From: CAVTWH01 sp963738365
GTDB lineage: Bacteria > Actinomycetota > Actinomycetes > Mycobacteriales > Micromonosporaceae
Length of the DNA: 64,000 bases
NCBI GenBank assembly: GCA_963738365.1
Contig: CAVTWH010000006.1
Coordinates: 310,001-374,000 of the forward strand
Reading direction: 5' to 3'
Below the pieces are notes generated by a model that saw only the letters and a program-made list of their open reading frames with translations, did no database searches and was not told the DNA's origin. The position numbers and the translations under genes are program-made. Below, piece by piece: positions 19,122-29,655 of the stretch (its first letter is position 1; every line of letters begins with the position of its first letter).

Positions 19122-20825
19122 TTAGAACAGGAAGTACCGCTGGGCCATCGGCAACTCGTCCACCGGATCCGGGTCGACCACCACCCCGTCGATGCGCACC
19201 GTGAACGTGTCCGGATCCACCTCGATCCTCGGCATGGCACCGTTCTCCGGCAGGTCGGCCTTGCCCCGGGCGCGGACGTCGGCCACCGGTACCATCCGGC
19301 GGGCCAGGTCCAGCTCCAGCCCGGCCTCCAGCGCCGCGGGCGCCACGAAGGCGAGACTGGTGGCGGCCGGTACCCGGCCGTAGGCGCCGAACATGGGGCG
19401 CGGGAAGATCGGCTGCGGGGTGGGGATGGAGGCGTTGGCGTCGCCCATCTGGGCCAGCGCGATCATGCCGCCCTTGAGCACGACGTGCGGGCGTACCCCG
19501 AAGAAGGCCGGGTCCCACAGCACCAGGTCGGCCAGCTTGCCCGGGGCCACCGAGCCGATCTCGCCGTCCAGGCCGTTGGCCATTGCCGCGCAGATGGTGT
19601 ACTTCGCCACGTAGCGCCGGGCCCGCAGGTTGTCCGCCGCCCCGTCGCCGGGCAGCGCGCCGACCCGGGCCTTCATCACGTGCGCGGTCTGCCAGGTACG
19701 CAGCACCACCTCGCCGATGCGCCCCATCGCCTGGGAGTCCGAGCCGATGATGGAGATGGCGCCGAGGTCGTGCAGCAGGTCCTCGGCGGCCATCGTGGAC
19801 GGCCGGATCCGGCTCTCGGCGAACGCCAGGTCCTCCGGCACGGCCGGCGACAGGTGATGGCAGACCATCAGCATGTCCAGGTGCTCGGCGAGCGTGTTGC
19901 GGGTGTACGGCCGGGTCGGGTTGGTCGACGACGGCAGCACGTTGGGGTGGCTGGCCACGGTGATGATGTCCGGTGCGTGCCCGCCCCCGGCGCCCTCGGT
20001 GTGGTACGTGTGGATCGCCCGGCCGTTGATGGCGCGCAGGGTGTCCTGCACGAAACCGGCCTCGTTGAGGGTGTCGGTGTGGATGGACACCTGCACCCCG
20101 GAGGCGTCCGCCACGCGCAGGCAGGCGTCGATGACGGCGGGCGTGGTACCCCAGTCCTCGTGCAGCTTGAACCCGCCCGCCCCGGCGCGCAGCTGCTCCC
20201 ACATGGCTTCTTCGCTGACGGTGTTGCCCTTGCCGAGCAGCAGCACGTTGACCGGGAAGGCATCCATCGCCTCGTGCATCCGGGCCAGGTGCCAGGCGTT
20301 CGGGGTGACCGTGGTGGCCTTGCTCCCCTCGGCCGGCCCTGTCCCCCCGCCGACCAGCGTGGTCACCCCGCCGGCCAGCGCCTCGTCCACGAGCTGCGGG
20401 CAGATGAAGTGCACGTGGGTGTCGATCGCCCCCGCGGTGAGGATCAGCCCGTTGCCGGCGAGTACCTCGGTGGCCGGCCCGATCACCAGCTGCGGGTCCA
20501 CCCCCGGCATGGTGTCCGGGTTGCCGGCCTTGCCGAGCCCCACGATCCGGCCGTCCCGGATGCCCACGTCGGCCTTGACGATGCCCCAGTGGTCGAGCAC
20601 CACGGCGCCGGTGATGACCAGGTCCAGGGCGCCCTCGGCCCGGGTGGCCCGGGACTGGCCCATCGACTCGCGGATCACCTTGCCGCCGCCGAAGATGGCC
20701 TCGTCGCCACCCGCGCAGTGGTCGCGCTCGACCTCGATGAGCAGGTTGGTGTCGGCGAGCCGGATCCGGTCGCCGGCGGTGGGGCCGTAGAGGGCCGCGT
20801 AGCGGTCCCGGCTGATGCTGCTCAC
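19122..20825 (-). CDS. ureC: Urease alpha subunit
   Basis: Catalytic subunit hydrolysing urea to ammonia and carbamate, 567 residues. Nickel ligands HVHF (in GAIDTHVHFICPQ), the carbamylated Lys in GGFKLHEDWGTTP, His in VSIHTDTLNE and HTYHTEGAGGGHAPD, the flap Cys-His in MVCHHLSPAVPEDLAF and the Asp in SDSQAMGR are all present. GTG 20825 overlaps the ureB stop as GTGA and has GGAGG six bases upstream; an in-frame ATG at 20840 is an alternative. Confidence 0.97.
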   Translation of the reverse strand: MSSISRDRYAALYGPTAGDRIRLADTNLLIEVERDHCAGGDEAIFGGGKVIRESMGQSRATRAEGALDLVITGAVVLDHWGIVKADVGIRDGRIVGLGKAGNPDTMPGVDPQLVIGPATEVLAGNGLILTAGAIDTHVHFICPQLVDEALAGGVTTLVGGGTGPAEGSKATTVTPNAWHLARMHEAMDAFPVNVLLLGKGNTVSEEAMWEQLRAGAGGFKLHEDWGTTPAVIDACLRVADASGVQVSIHTDTLNEAGFVQDTLRAINGRAIHTYHTEGAGGGHAPDIITVASHPNVLPSSTNPTRPYTRNTLAEHLDMLMVCHHLSPAVPEDLAFAESRIRPSTMAAEDLLHDLGAISIIGSDSQAMGRIGEVVLRTWQTAHVMKARVGALPGDGAADNLRARRYVAKYTICAAMANGLDGEIGSVAPGKLADLVLWDPAFFGVRPHVVLKGGMIALAQMGDANASIPTPQPIFPRPMFGAYGRVPAATSLAFVAPAALEAGLELDLARRMVPVADVRARGKADLPENGAMPRIEVDPDTFTVRIDGVVVDPDPVDELPMAQRYFLF

Positions 20826-21127
20826 AGGGCGCCTCCGCACTCGCCGCGTAGCCCGGGCACGATCCGGTTGCCGCCCAACGGGACCAGGTCGACCTCGCGG
20901 GCCACGCCGGGCTCGAAGCGCACCGCCGTCCCGGCCGGGATGTCCAGCCGCTGCCCCCAGGCCGCCGCCCGGTCGAAGTCGAGTCCCGGGTTGGCCTCGG
21001 CGAAGTGGTAGTGCGAGCCGACCTGGACCGGCCGGTCGGCGGTGTTGGTCACCAGCAGCGTGGTGACCGGCCGGCCGGCGTTGAGCTCGATGTCCCCCTC
21101 GCCCGGGAGGATCTCGCCGGGGATCAG
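20822..21127 (-). CDS. ureB: Urease beta subunit with apparent CTG start
   Basis: Small structural subunit, 101 residues if translation begins at codon 21125-21127. The expected N-terminus IPGEILPGEGDIELNAGRP is all there, but the codon in the start position is CTG, overlapping the ureA stop as CTGA. The first conventional start (GTG 21052) would remove about 25 conserved residues. A CTG start or a local base error are the two explanations. The rest (VGSHYHFAEANPGLDFDR) is typical UreB. Confidence 0.88.
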   Translation of the reverse strand: MIPGEILPGEGDIELNAGRPVTTLLVTNTADRPVQVGSHYHFAEANPGLDFDRAAAWGQRLDIPAGTAVRFEPGVAREVDLVPLGGNRIVPGLRGECGGAL

Positions 21128-21426
21128 CGGACCGGGTGGTGCACCGTCACCAGCTTGGTACCGTCCGGAAAGGTCGCCTCCACCTGCACCTCCTTCAGCA
21201 TCTCGGGGACCCCGTCGAGGACGTCGTCGCGGGTGAGTACCTGCGCCCCGGCCTCCATCAGGTCGACCACGGTGCGCCCGTCCCGGGCGCCTTCCAGCAG
21301 GTACGCGGTGATGATGGCGACCGCCTCCGGGTAGTTGAGTTTCAGCCCCCGGTCGCGGCGCCGCTGCGCCACGTCCGCGGCCACGTGGATGAGCAGCCGC
21401 TCCTGCTCGTGCCTGGTCAGGAACAT
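21124..21426 (-). CDS. ureA: Urease gamma subunit
   Basis: 100 residues, full length. Typical UreA sequence: HEQERLLIHVAADVAQRRR, LKLNYPEAVAIITAYLLEGARDG, VPEMLKEVQVEATFPDGTKLVTVH. First gene of the urease operon, 25 bases downstream of urtE on the same strand, so transport and hydrolysis of urea are probably transcribed together. Confidence 0.97.
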   Translation of the reverse strand: MFLTRHEQERLLIHVAADVAQRRRDRGLKLNYPEAVAIITAYLLEGARDGRTVVDLMEAGAQVLTRDDVLDGVPEMLKEVQVEATFPDGTKLVTVHHPVR

Positions 21427-21451
21427 CCCGCCCCCTCGCTACCGACCGCGC

Positions 21452-22144
21452 TCATACCGCGAGCGCCTGACGCACGGCCGCGTCGGCCTGCGGACCGCCC
21501 TCGCCGGATGATGTCACCCGGCCGGCCTCCAGCACGTAGTACCGGCCCGCGGCGCGCAGGGCGAAGCCGACGTGCTGCTCGACCAGCAGCACCGACAGGC
21601 CGGACTCGGCGGCCAGGCTCAGGATGGTCTGCTCGATCTCGGCGACCACGCTGCGGCTGGATGCCCTCGGTGGGTTCGTCCAGCAGCAGCAGCCGGGGCC
21701 GGGTGATCAGCGCCCGGGCGATGGCCAGTTGCTGGCGCTGGCCGCCGGAGAGCAGCCCGGCCCGCCGGTGCAGCAGCGCGCGCAGCGCCGGGAACAGGTC
21801 CAGCGCCTCGGCGGTGGCGGCCCGGCCGCCGCGCCGGCCGTCGGCGACCAGTTGCAGGTTCTCCGCGGTGGTCAGGTGCGGGAAGCACTGCTGGCCCTGC
21901 GGTACGTAGGCCATGCCCCGGGCGGACCCGCTGGTGCGGGGCGAGGCGGGTGATGTCCTCGCCGTCCAGCAGGACCGGCCGGCGCGCGGCTTGAGCAGCC
22001 CGATCGCGGCGCGCAGCAGGGTGCTCTTGCCGGCGCCGTTGTGCCCGAGCACGGCGGCCACCCCGTCGGCGGGCACCGCGAGCGACACCCCGTGCAGCAC
22101 GGTGGTCCGGCCGTAGCCGGCGTGTACCCCGTCGAACTCCAGCA

Positions 22145-22145
<1 letters not shown>
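21452..22145 (-). pseudogene. urtE: Urea ABC transporter ATPase UrtE, frameshifted
   Basis: Start ATG 22145 behind GGAGGCG and overlapping the urtD stop. Walker A GHNGAGKST, signature LSGGQRQQLAIARAL and Walker B LLLLDEPTEGIQP are intact. The frame breaks three times: after GLLKPRAGR, before ARGMAYVPQG and after GIQP; correcting single bases yields the UrtE-type middle (VLLDGEDITRLAPHQRVR) and the end ESGLSVLLVEQHVGFALRAAG, stopping at 21452. LivF-like ATPase energising urea uptake. Confidence 0.88.
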
Positions 22146-22924
<779 letters not shown>

Positions 22925-22928
<4 letters not shown>

Positions 22929-24126
22929 GCCGGCTCTCCGACCGGCTCGACGTCGATCGGTTCGGCGCCGCCCGCGTCGATCCCGTCCACCACCCGGGGC
23001 AGCGGGACCGCTGCCGGGACGGCGCTGCGCTGCCGGCGGCGCAGCAGCGTGCGCAGCGAGGCGAGCCCGCCGGGCAGGAAGGCGACCACGACCACGAACA
23101 GCAGCCCCTCGAAGTAGGTCCAGCCGCCCGGGAAGCGTTCGGAGAGCGCGGTCTGCGCCCAGGCCACCGCCACCGCGCCGAGCGCCGGGCCGAGCAGCGT
23201 GGCCCGCCCGCCGACGGCCACCCCGATCACGAACTCGATGGACGGCACGATGCCGATCAGCGCCGGGCGAGATGATGCCCACGGCGGGCACGAACAGCGC
23301 ACCGGCCAGGCCCGCCATGCCGGCGGCGACGACGTAGGCGACCAGCTTGACGGTGGCCGGGTCGTAGCCGAGGAAGCGGACCCGCTCCTCGCCGTCGCGG
23401 ACCGCGACCAGCAGCTCGCCGTACCGGCTGCGCATCAGCTGCCGGGCCAGCGACCAGCAGCACCAGCAGCACGGCGGCGATGATGAAGTACACCATCCGC
23501 TGGTTGACCGGGTCGTCGCAGGTCGTAGCCGAAGAAGCTCTGGATGTCGGTCATCCCGTTGGTGCCGCCGGTGGTGCCCTGCTGCCCGATGAGCAGGATC
23601 GCCAGCGCGGCGGCGAGCGCCTGGGACAGGATGGCGAAGTAGGCGCCGCGCACCCGGCGCCGGAACACCAGCGAGCCCGAGCAGCGAACGCCACCAGCAT
23701 CGGCAGCAGCGACGCGGCCACGCAGCGCGAAGACCGGGCTGGCGAACGGTCTGCCACCACAGCGGCAGCTCGTCCACCTGGCCGTAGAGCTGCATGAAGT
23801 CGGGCAGCTTGCCGGGGCCGGCGTCGGCGAGCTTGAGGTGCATCGCCATCGCGTAGCCGCCGAGGCCGAAGAAGACGCCCTGGCCGAGGGTGAGCATGCC
23901 GCCCCGGCCCCAGGCCAGGCCGATGCCGACCGCGACGATCGCGAGGCACAGGTACTTGGCCAGCAGGTCGAGCCGGAAGTCGGACAGGACCGGCGGGGCG
24001 AGCCGCGAACAGCAGCGCCGCGCCGAGCGAAGCCCGGCGGCCAGCCGCAGCCGGTGAGCGAGCCGGTCGAACCGGGCCCGGGGCGCGCGCCCGATCGGCG
24101 CCGCGGTGCGGGGTCGGGGCGCTCAT
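22925..24126 (-). pseudogene. urtC: Urea ABC transporter permease UrtC, frameshifted
   Basis: LivM-like permease. Start ATG 24126 overlaps urtB as ATGA; stop at 22925. Fragments in order: LTLGQGVFFGLGGYAMAMHLKL, FASPVFAL, VRGAYFAILSQALAAALAILL, QGTTGGTNGMTDIQSFFGYDL, YDPATVKLVAYVVAAGMAGL and FVIGVAVGGRATLLGPALGA. Six or more single-base insertions interrupt it (for example at 23451, 23518, 23672, 23685 and 23722). Confidence 0.87.
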
Positions 24127-25029
24127 GCCAGGCTCCTGGTCCGCAGGGTGAACAGGCCCTGGGGCCGCCACTGCAGGAACGCGACGATGGCCACGAAGAC
24201 GAGCACCTTGGCGACGCTGAGCGGTGGTCGAGTACTCGGTGACCGACTGGAGCACGCCGAGCGCGAAGGCGACGATCACGGCTGCCCTTGAGCTGGCCGA
24301 TGCCGCCGACCACGACGACCAGGAAGGCGTCGATGATGACGTTGGTGCCCATCGTCGGGCCGATCGGGCCGAGCAGGGTGAGCGCGACCCCGGCGAGCCC
24401 GGCCAGGCCGGAGCCGATGAAGAAGGTGGTGCCGGTCGACCCGGGCGGTCGGGATGCCGGAGACCGCGGCCAGGTCGCGGTTCTGCACGACCGCGCGGAT
24501 CCGCCGCCCGAGCGGGGTGAAGCGCAGCAGCCAGGGTCAGCGCCAGCGACCGCGGCCAGCGCCAGCGCCAGGATGAACAGCCGGTTGTTGGCCAGAGGTC
24601 AGCCGCGCCGCGCCGTCGAGCACCTGATGTTGCCGGTGAGCAGGTCGGGCGCCTGGTCTGCACGTTGGGCGCGCCGAAGATGTCCCGGGCGAGCCTGCTG
24701 CAGCATCAGCGACACGCCCCAGGTGACCAGCAGGGTGTCCAGCGGGCGGGCGTAGAGCCGGCGGATCAGCAGGATCTCCAGCAGCACCCCCATCGCGCCG
24801 GCGACCGCGAAGGCCACCGGCAGCGCGACGAGCAGCGACGAGCCCGGCGGCGGTGATGCTCTGCTGCAGCACGTACGACGGTGTAGGCGCCGGCCATGAT
24901 GAACTCGCCGTGCGCCATGTTGATGACGTTCATCTGGCCGAAGGTCAGCGACAGGCCCAGCGCGATGAGCAGCAGCACCGCGCCGATGCTGATGCCGGTG
25001 AAGAGTTGACTCGCGACCAGGACTGTCAC
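24123..25029 (-). pseudogene. urtB: Urea ABC transporter permease UrtB, frameshifted
   Basis: LivH-like permease. GTG 25029 is preferred because GGAGG lies eight bases upstream; GTG 25038 overlaps that ribosome site. N-terminus LFTGISIGAVLLLIALGLSL and NVINMAHGEFIMAGAY are diagnostic of UrtB/LivH. Later parts (VAFAVAGAMGVLLEILLIRR, ARPLDTLLVTWGVSLMLQQ, TNVIIDAFLVVVVGGIGQLKG) sit in different frames. Extra bases are placed at about 24839 and 24876, with more downstream. Confidence 0.87.
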
Positions 25030-25111
25030 GGTGCGCACCTCCGGAACTGGTTGGGGTCGAGGACGGCGCGGTGCCGGGCGCGGCGCGGCTGCCCCGCCCG
25101 GGCCGGTGTCG

Positions 25112-26369
25112 TCAGCTCAGGCCGCTGGCCCAGGGGTAGTTCTTGAGGTACGGGTCCGGCTTGATCGGCTTGCCGGAGTTCCACACCTCGGTGATCAGGC
25201 CGTCCGGCGCCGATCTTGCCGATCCGGGCGGTCTTGGACGATGTGCTGGGTGGCGCCGTCGACGGTGACCAGGCCCTCGGGCGCGTCGAAGGTGATGCCG
25301 CCCGCGTCGGCGGCCGCCTTGACCTTCTCGACGTCGAACGAGCCGGCCTTCTCGACCATGGCCTTCCACAGGTAGACGCAGATGTAGGCGGCCTCCATCG
25401 GGTCGCTGGTGGGCTTGTCCGCGCCGTACTTGGCCTTGTACGCCTTGACGAACGTCTCGTTCGCCGCGCCCGGGCGTGGTCTGGTAGTAGTTCCAGGCGG
25501 TCAGCTGGCCGGCCAGGTACTGGGTGCCGATGCCCTTGACCTCCTCCTCGGCGATCGAGACCGACAGCACCGGCATCGCGTCGGCGGTCAGCCCGGCCGA
25601 CTTGTACTCCTTGAAGAAGGCCACGTTGCTGTCGCCGTTGAGGGTGTTGAAGACCGCGTCGGCGCCGGCCGCCTTGACCTTGTTGACGATGGTGCCGAAC
25701 TCGGTGGAGCCGAGCGGCGCGTAATCCTCGCCGAGCACCTTCATCCCGTTGGCCGCCGCGTACGCCTTGATGATCTTGTTGGCGGTGCGCGGGAAGACGT
25801 AGTCGCTGCCGACCAGGTAGACCGACTGTCTTGCCCTGCGCCTTGAGGTAGTCCAGGCCGGGCACGATCTGCTGGTTGGTGGTGGCGCCGGTGTAGAAGA
25901 TGTAGGGCGACTGTTCCAGGCCCTCGTACTGCACCGGGTAGAACAGCAGCGCCTTGTTCTTCTCGAAGACCGGCTTGACCGCCTTGCGGCTGGCCGAGGT
26001 CCAGCAGCCGAAGACGGCGGCGACCTGGTCCTGGCTGATCAGCTTCTCGGCCTTCTCGGCGAAGGTCGGCCAGTCCGAGGCGCCGTCCTCGCCGACCGGC
26101 TGGATCTTCTTGCCGAGCACCCCGCCCTTGGCGTTGATCTCGTCGATCGCCAGCATGATGCGAGTCGCGCACGGTGACCTCGCTGATCGCCATCGTGCCG
26201 GACAGCGAGTTGAGCAGGCCCACCTTGATGGTGTGCCGGAGGTGTCGGCGCTGACGCCACCGGCGGCGGTCGTCGTCGGATCCGGTCTTGCTGCCGCACG
26301 CGGCCAGCGCGACAGCGGCGACGGCGACAACTGCACACGCCGCGATGCGGCGGCCGCGAACCGTGACAT
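25112..26369 (-). pseudogene. urtA: Urea ABC transporter substrate-binding lipoprotein UrtA, frameshifted
   Basis: ATG 26369 follows AAGGAGG. After about seven codons the frame must change to give the signal peptide IAACAVVAVAAVALAACGSK with a lipobox Cys. Mature protein is UrtA: TIKVGLLNSLSGTMAISE, EKLISQDQVAAVFGCWTSAS, ENKALLFYPVQYEGLEQSPY, GATTNQQIVPGLDYLKAQG, ending NYPWASGLS at 25112. Several single-base shifts interrupt it (near 26345, 26235, 26165, 25829, 25471 and 25208). First gene of urtABCDE-ureABCFGD. Confidence 0.9.
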
Positions 26370-26662
26370 GCGGCCTCCTTGCCCGCGTCGGCGGGCAGCG
26401 GGTCGTAAATGCGATGGAAAAGCGAGCCTCCGCGGCGCTGCGGAATCGTCTGTGCCCGACGTGCGCACGATCGTCGACGGGGCGGTTCGACCGGCCGCCG
26501 CTTGAGGGTCTCCAGCTACCTCCGTTCGCGCGGGGTAGCCGGTTGTACCAGCGCTGACCGCCCGATTGAGGAGCACCGTCAGCGTCGGGGAATATCGTTG
26601 CGAATGCGTTTCGGCGACTTAATTGGCTGTTTCCGCGCGCCCGGAAAACGGCTGCGACCAGC
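26370..26662. promoter_or_regulatory. Upstream region of the urt-ure operon
   Basis: About 290 bases without a convincing gene between urtA and a terminator. It probably holds the urtA promoter and any nitrogen-control site. I did not find a clean GlnR box or a confident -35/-10 pair. Confidence 0.4.
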
Positions 26663-26718
26663 AAAAAAAAGCGCCGGGCAAAGGCTGCGACAATTGTCGG
26701 CAGCGCCTTGCACCGGCG
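26663..26718 (-). terminator. Intrinsic terminator (long stem plus T8) on the minus strand
   Basis: Read on the minus strand, an imperfect stem (26718-26672; outer CGCCGG pairs with CCGGCG, inner GCAA/TTGC and GACAATTGTC palindrome) is followed directly by eight T residues (A8 on the plus strand, 26663-26670). It lies 31 bases after the stop of the UrtA-like gene. A Rho-independent terminator with a real U-tract is uncommon in such GC-rich genomes. Confidence 0.82.
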
Positions 26719-26749
26719 AATCACCAAGGGCCTCGGAGTGCGAGATCCT

Positions 26750-27992
26750 TCACGTGGGAAGTATCTTGCCGGGGCGGGTCGCGGCGCTGTCAAGCCGCTG
26801 GCGCCTCAGCGCCGGCCCGGCTCCAGACTCGGCGAGCACGTCGAACTCCAGGCCGTGCGCCTGGGCCAGGTAGATGCGCTGGTGCACGTGCCGGCGGCGC
26901 AGCCGCAGCAGCCCCCGGGGGCCGTCGTAGCTGACCGCCTCGGCGTTCGCCCCGATCGCCCGGACGTCCAGCGTGCGGGCCTGCTCGATGAGCGCGGCGA
27001 GCAGCAGCACGCCCTCGTAACAGGACTCCCCCAGGCTGCCCAGCGGCGGCGCCTCCACCCCGAAGCGGCGGGCGTACTGGCCGTGGAAGTCGAGGTTCTC
27101 CGGGGTCACCAGGCCGGCGAAGAAGCCGGCCGCGCTGTACAGCTCGCCGGTCGCCGCGGCCCCGCTGGCCAGCAGCATGTTCTCGTCCATCAGGGTGCTC
27201 AGGCGCAGGCAGCGCTGCGGCAGCCCGCACCGGGCGAACGCCCGGTTGAACCGCACCGCGTCCGCGCCGACCAGCAGCATCAGCACCGCGTCGGCGCCGC
27301 TGCGCTCGATGTCGCGCAGCACCTGCCCGAAGTCGTGAGTGCCCAGCGGCGGATACGACTCGCCGCACACCCGGCCGCCGGCCGCCACCGCGTACCGCGT
27401 GGGCCGCCCGGGCGGTCCGCCGCGGCCAGACGTAGTCGTTGCCGACGACGTACCAGCGGCGCACCCGGCGCTCCCGGGCGAGCAGCCGCATCGCCGGCCA
27501 GAGCTGGTCGATCGGCGTCTCGCTGGTGAGGAAGACCCCGTCGGTGCGCTCGCCGCCCTCGTAGAGCGCGGTGTAGACGTACGGCACCCGGTGCGCGACC
27601 CGGGGCGCCAGCGCCTGCCGTACCGACGAGATGTGCCAGCCGGTCACCCCCTGCACCGCGCCGACCGAGACCAGCGCCTCGACCTCGGCCGCCACCCGGC
27701 CCGGCGGCGCGCCGCCGTCGACCGGAACCAGCCGCAGCTCGCGGCCCAGCACCCCGCCGGAGCGGTTGACCTCCTCGGCGGCCAGCTGCGCGCACAGCTC
27801 ACAGCTCGGCCCGAACATGCCGGCCGTGCCGCTCAACGGCACCACCAGGGCCACGCCCACCGCACCGGCGTCGGCCCCCACCAGCTCCGGTGCGGGCCGG
27901 GCCAGCCGGTCCGGTGCGTGGCCGGCCGGGGCCGCCAGCCGGTCCGGTGCACGGCCGGTCAGCTGGTGGGCCGGGAGCGGTGACCGGGACAT
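26750..27992 (-). pseudogene. UrtA/AmiC-like ligand-binding protein without signal peptide, one frameshift
   Basis: Type I periplasmic-binding fold (GVALVVPLSGTAGMFGPSCE, EEVNRSGGVLGRELRLVPVD, GVTGWHISSVRQALAP, SETPIDQLWPAMRLLARERR, YVVGNDYVWPR). One extra base near 27389 breaks the frame; after it, GRVCGESYPPLGTHDFGQVL and the rest to 26750 are normal. No signal peptide or lipobox: the N-terminus is a Pro/Arg linker with APDRLA repeated, so the protein may be cytoplasmic like the amide sensor AmiC. ATG 27992 is used; ATG 28000 has the better ribosome site but closes after 13 codons. Divergent from a MarR gene. Confidence 0.75.
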
Positions 27993-28087
27993 GTCGTCAT
28001 GGTTGCGCCTCCGCCGCATGATCTGAAGACCGGTGCGGCTGCTGCGGCCGATCTGTAGCATGAACGCGCGTACAGATGGAGGAGCAG

Positions 28088-28564
28088 ATGACCGCCCTGC
28101 CCCCGCGCCAACCGTCCGCCGCCGGTCCCCGGACCGACCTGGCGCTCCAGCTCACGCGCGCGGACCGGCTGCTGGCCAGGCGGTTCACCGCGATCCTCGC
28201 CGACGCCGGCTGCACCGCCGAGGCGTGGCGGGTGCTCGCCCTGCTCGCCGACGGCGCCGGCCACCCGATGACCGACGTGGCCGCCGAGGTCTTCCTGCCG
28301 CCCGCCTCGCTCACCAAACTGATGGACCACCTGGTCGACGACAACCTCGTCTACCGCCGGGTGGACCAGCTGGACCGCCGTCGCATCCGCGCCTATCTCA
28401 CCCCGCGCGGACGCGCCCTGCACGCCCGGCTCACCGCCCAGCTCGCCACCAGCCTGGCCGCGCTGCGCCTGCCGGCCGCCGAGCAGGAGCTGCTGGCCGG
28501 CCTGCTGGCCCGGCTCGCCGACGCGCTCGCCGACGCCCCGGCCGCCACCGCCGAGGTCGGCTAG
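28088..28564 (+). CDS. MarR family transcriptional regulator
   Basis: 158 residues, typical MarR length. Winged helix: LARRFTAILADAGCTAEAWRVLALL, recognition helix region MTDVAAEVFLPPASLTKLMDHLVDDNLV, wing YRRVDQLDRRRIRAYLTPRG. ATG 28088 follows GGAGGAGCAG. Divergent from the UrtA-like gene with about 95 bases between, so mutual regulation is likely. Its stop overlaps the end of the convergent membrane-protein gene. Confidence 0.9.
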   Translation: MTALPPRQPSAAGPRTDLALQLTRADRLLARRFTAILADAGCTAEAWRVLALLADGAGHPMTDVAAEVFLPPASLTKLMDHLVDDNLVYRRVDQLDRRRIRAYLTPRGRALHARLTAQLATSLAALRLPAAEQELLAGLLARLADALADAPAATAEVG

Positions 28565-29109
28565 GTTCGAGGCACCCCCACCGGGAGGCCGGGCCGGGTC
28601 CGGATCACGAAACGGCGGACCAGCAGGCCCCAGAGCACGCCCCACAGCAGGAAGTACGGCGACCAGACGGCGAGATCCCAGCGCGCGGTGTGCGCGGACG
28701 TCGCGGAGACGCCGTGCAGCAGGCGTTGACTGTCACCGATCGCCTGCAGCACGGCGCGCAGGATCATCAGGGCGGAGAGGGCGGACAGCGGCCCGATGAG
28801 CACCCAGCGGGGCAGCCGGCGACCCCAGGGGTGCACGGTCGCGAGCGCGGCACCGATGCCGACGACGGCCAGGCCGACGCTGATCCAGTGCCCGGCGACC
28901 GCCGACGGTTCCCGGGCGAGAGCCTGCTGGATGGCCGCCTGCGGCAGCGGCGCCTCGCGGAGGCCGGCGCTGCCACCCAACGCCCAGGAGAGCTTCAGCG
29001 CGCCGTATGCGGCGGTGCAGGCCGCGACGGCCGCGCACAGCGCCAGGTCGGCCCGGCTCGGGCCGCGCTGGGCCGCCCGACCGGTCAGCTGGACGGGGAC
29101 GCCATTCAT
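28561..29109 (-). CDS. Four-helix membrane protein, paralogue of its upstream neighbour
   Basis: 182 residues with four predicted helices. Shares helix order and the loop ALATVHPWGRRLPRW with the upstream protein (ALATVTPPGRHIPRW), indicating tandem duplication. Family not identified. ATG 29109 overlaps the upstream stop as ATGA. Confidence 0.65.
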   Translation of the reverse strand: MNGVPVQLTGRAAQRGPSRADLALCAAVAACTAAYGALKLSWALGGSAGLREAPLPQAAIQQALAREPSAVAGHWISVGLAVVGIGAALATVHPWGRRLPRWVLIGPLSALSALMILRAVLQAIGDSQRLLHGVSATSAHTARWDLAVWSPYFLLWGVLWGLLVRRFVIRTRPGLPVGVPRT

Positions 29110-29618
29110 CCGGACCGCCGCCGCTTCAGGACCCGGGACCGCCGCTGGTACGACCAGGCCATCGCGCCCCAGACGGCCAGCTGCAGCGGCGGTCTCGACA
29201 GGCCGACCGCCCTGTCGAGAGTCGACGCGCCCCGGGTGAGGACATCGGCCACCAGGTACGGCAGGCCGGCGACCATCGGCAGCAGCGCCCCCCACAGCAA
29301 GCACAGCATCAGCCACCGTGGGATGTGCCGACCGGGCGGGGTGACGGTGGCCAGCGCCAGCAGCGCACCCGCCAGTCCCAGCCCGGCGAGCGTCCACTGC
29401 CGCAGCGCGATGTGGTGCAGCTCCTGGTACGCGGAGTCGGGCACGTGCGGGCCGCCCGGAACGCCGATCCGGCCGTGAGCGGCGTAATAGCCCTTTTCCA
29501 CGGCGTAGACCAGCAGCGCGACAGCGCAGAGGTAGGCCGGCCACGCCGAGCGCGGCGCGGCCCAGCCCCACGCTGCCGGGTCGCCCTGCGCCTGGTCGTC
29601 CCTGGTGGTGCTCGTCAC
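29106..29618 (-). CDS. Four-helix membrane protein, first of a tandem pair
   Basis: 170 residues, GTG start at 29618. Helices near residues 26-42, 79-96, 101-122 and 145-158; basic C-terminus RRSRVLKRRR. The extracytoplasmic loop after helix 1 (YAAHGRIGVPGGPHVPDSAYQELHH) is polar. Co-transcribed with its paralogue; function unknown. Confidence 0.65.
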   Translation of the reverse strand: MTSTTRDDQAQGDPAAWGWAAPRSAWPAYLCAVALLVYAVEKGYYAAHGRIGVPGGPHVPDSAYQELHHIALRQWTLAGLGLAGALLALATVTPPGRHIPRWLMLCLLWGALLPMVAGLPYLVADVLTRGASTLDRAVGLSRPPLQLAVWGAMAWSYQRRSRVLKRRRSG

Positions 29619-29655
29619 CAGTGGTTACCCTCTCTCGGCAGCGCGATCCGACCTG

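Noticed and set aside
28000..28000. ATG at 28000 as start of the UrtA-like gene
   Set aside because: It has the better ribosome site but its frame stops after 13 codons; ATG 27992 is in the coding frame. A leader ORF or indel remains possible.
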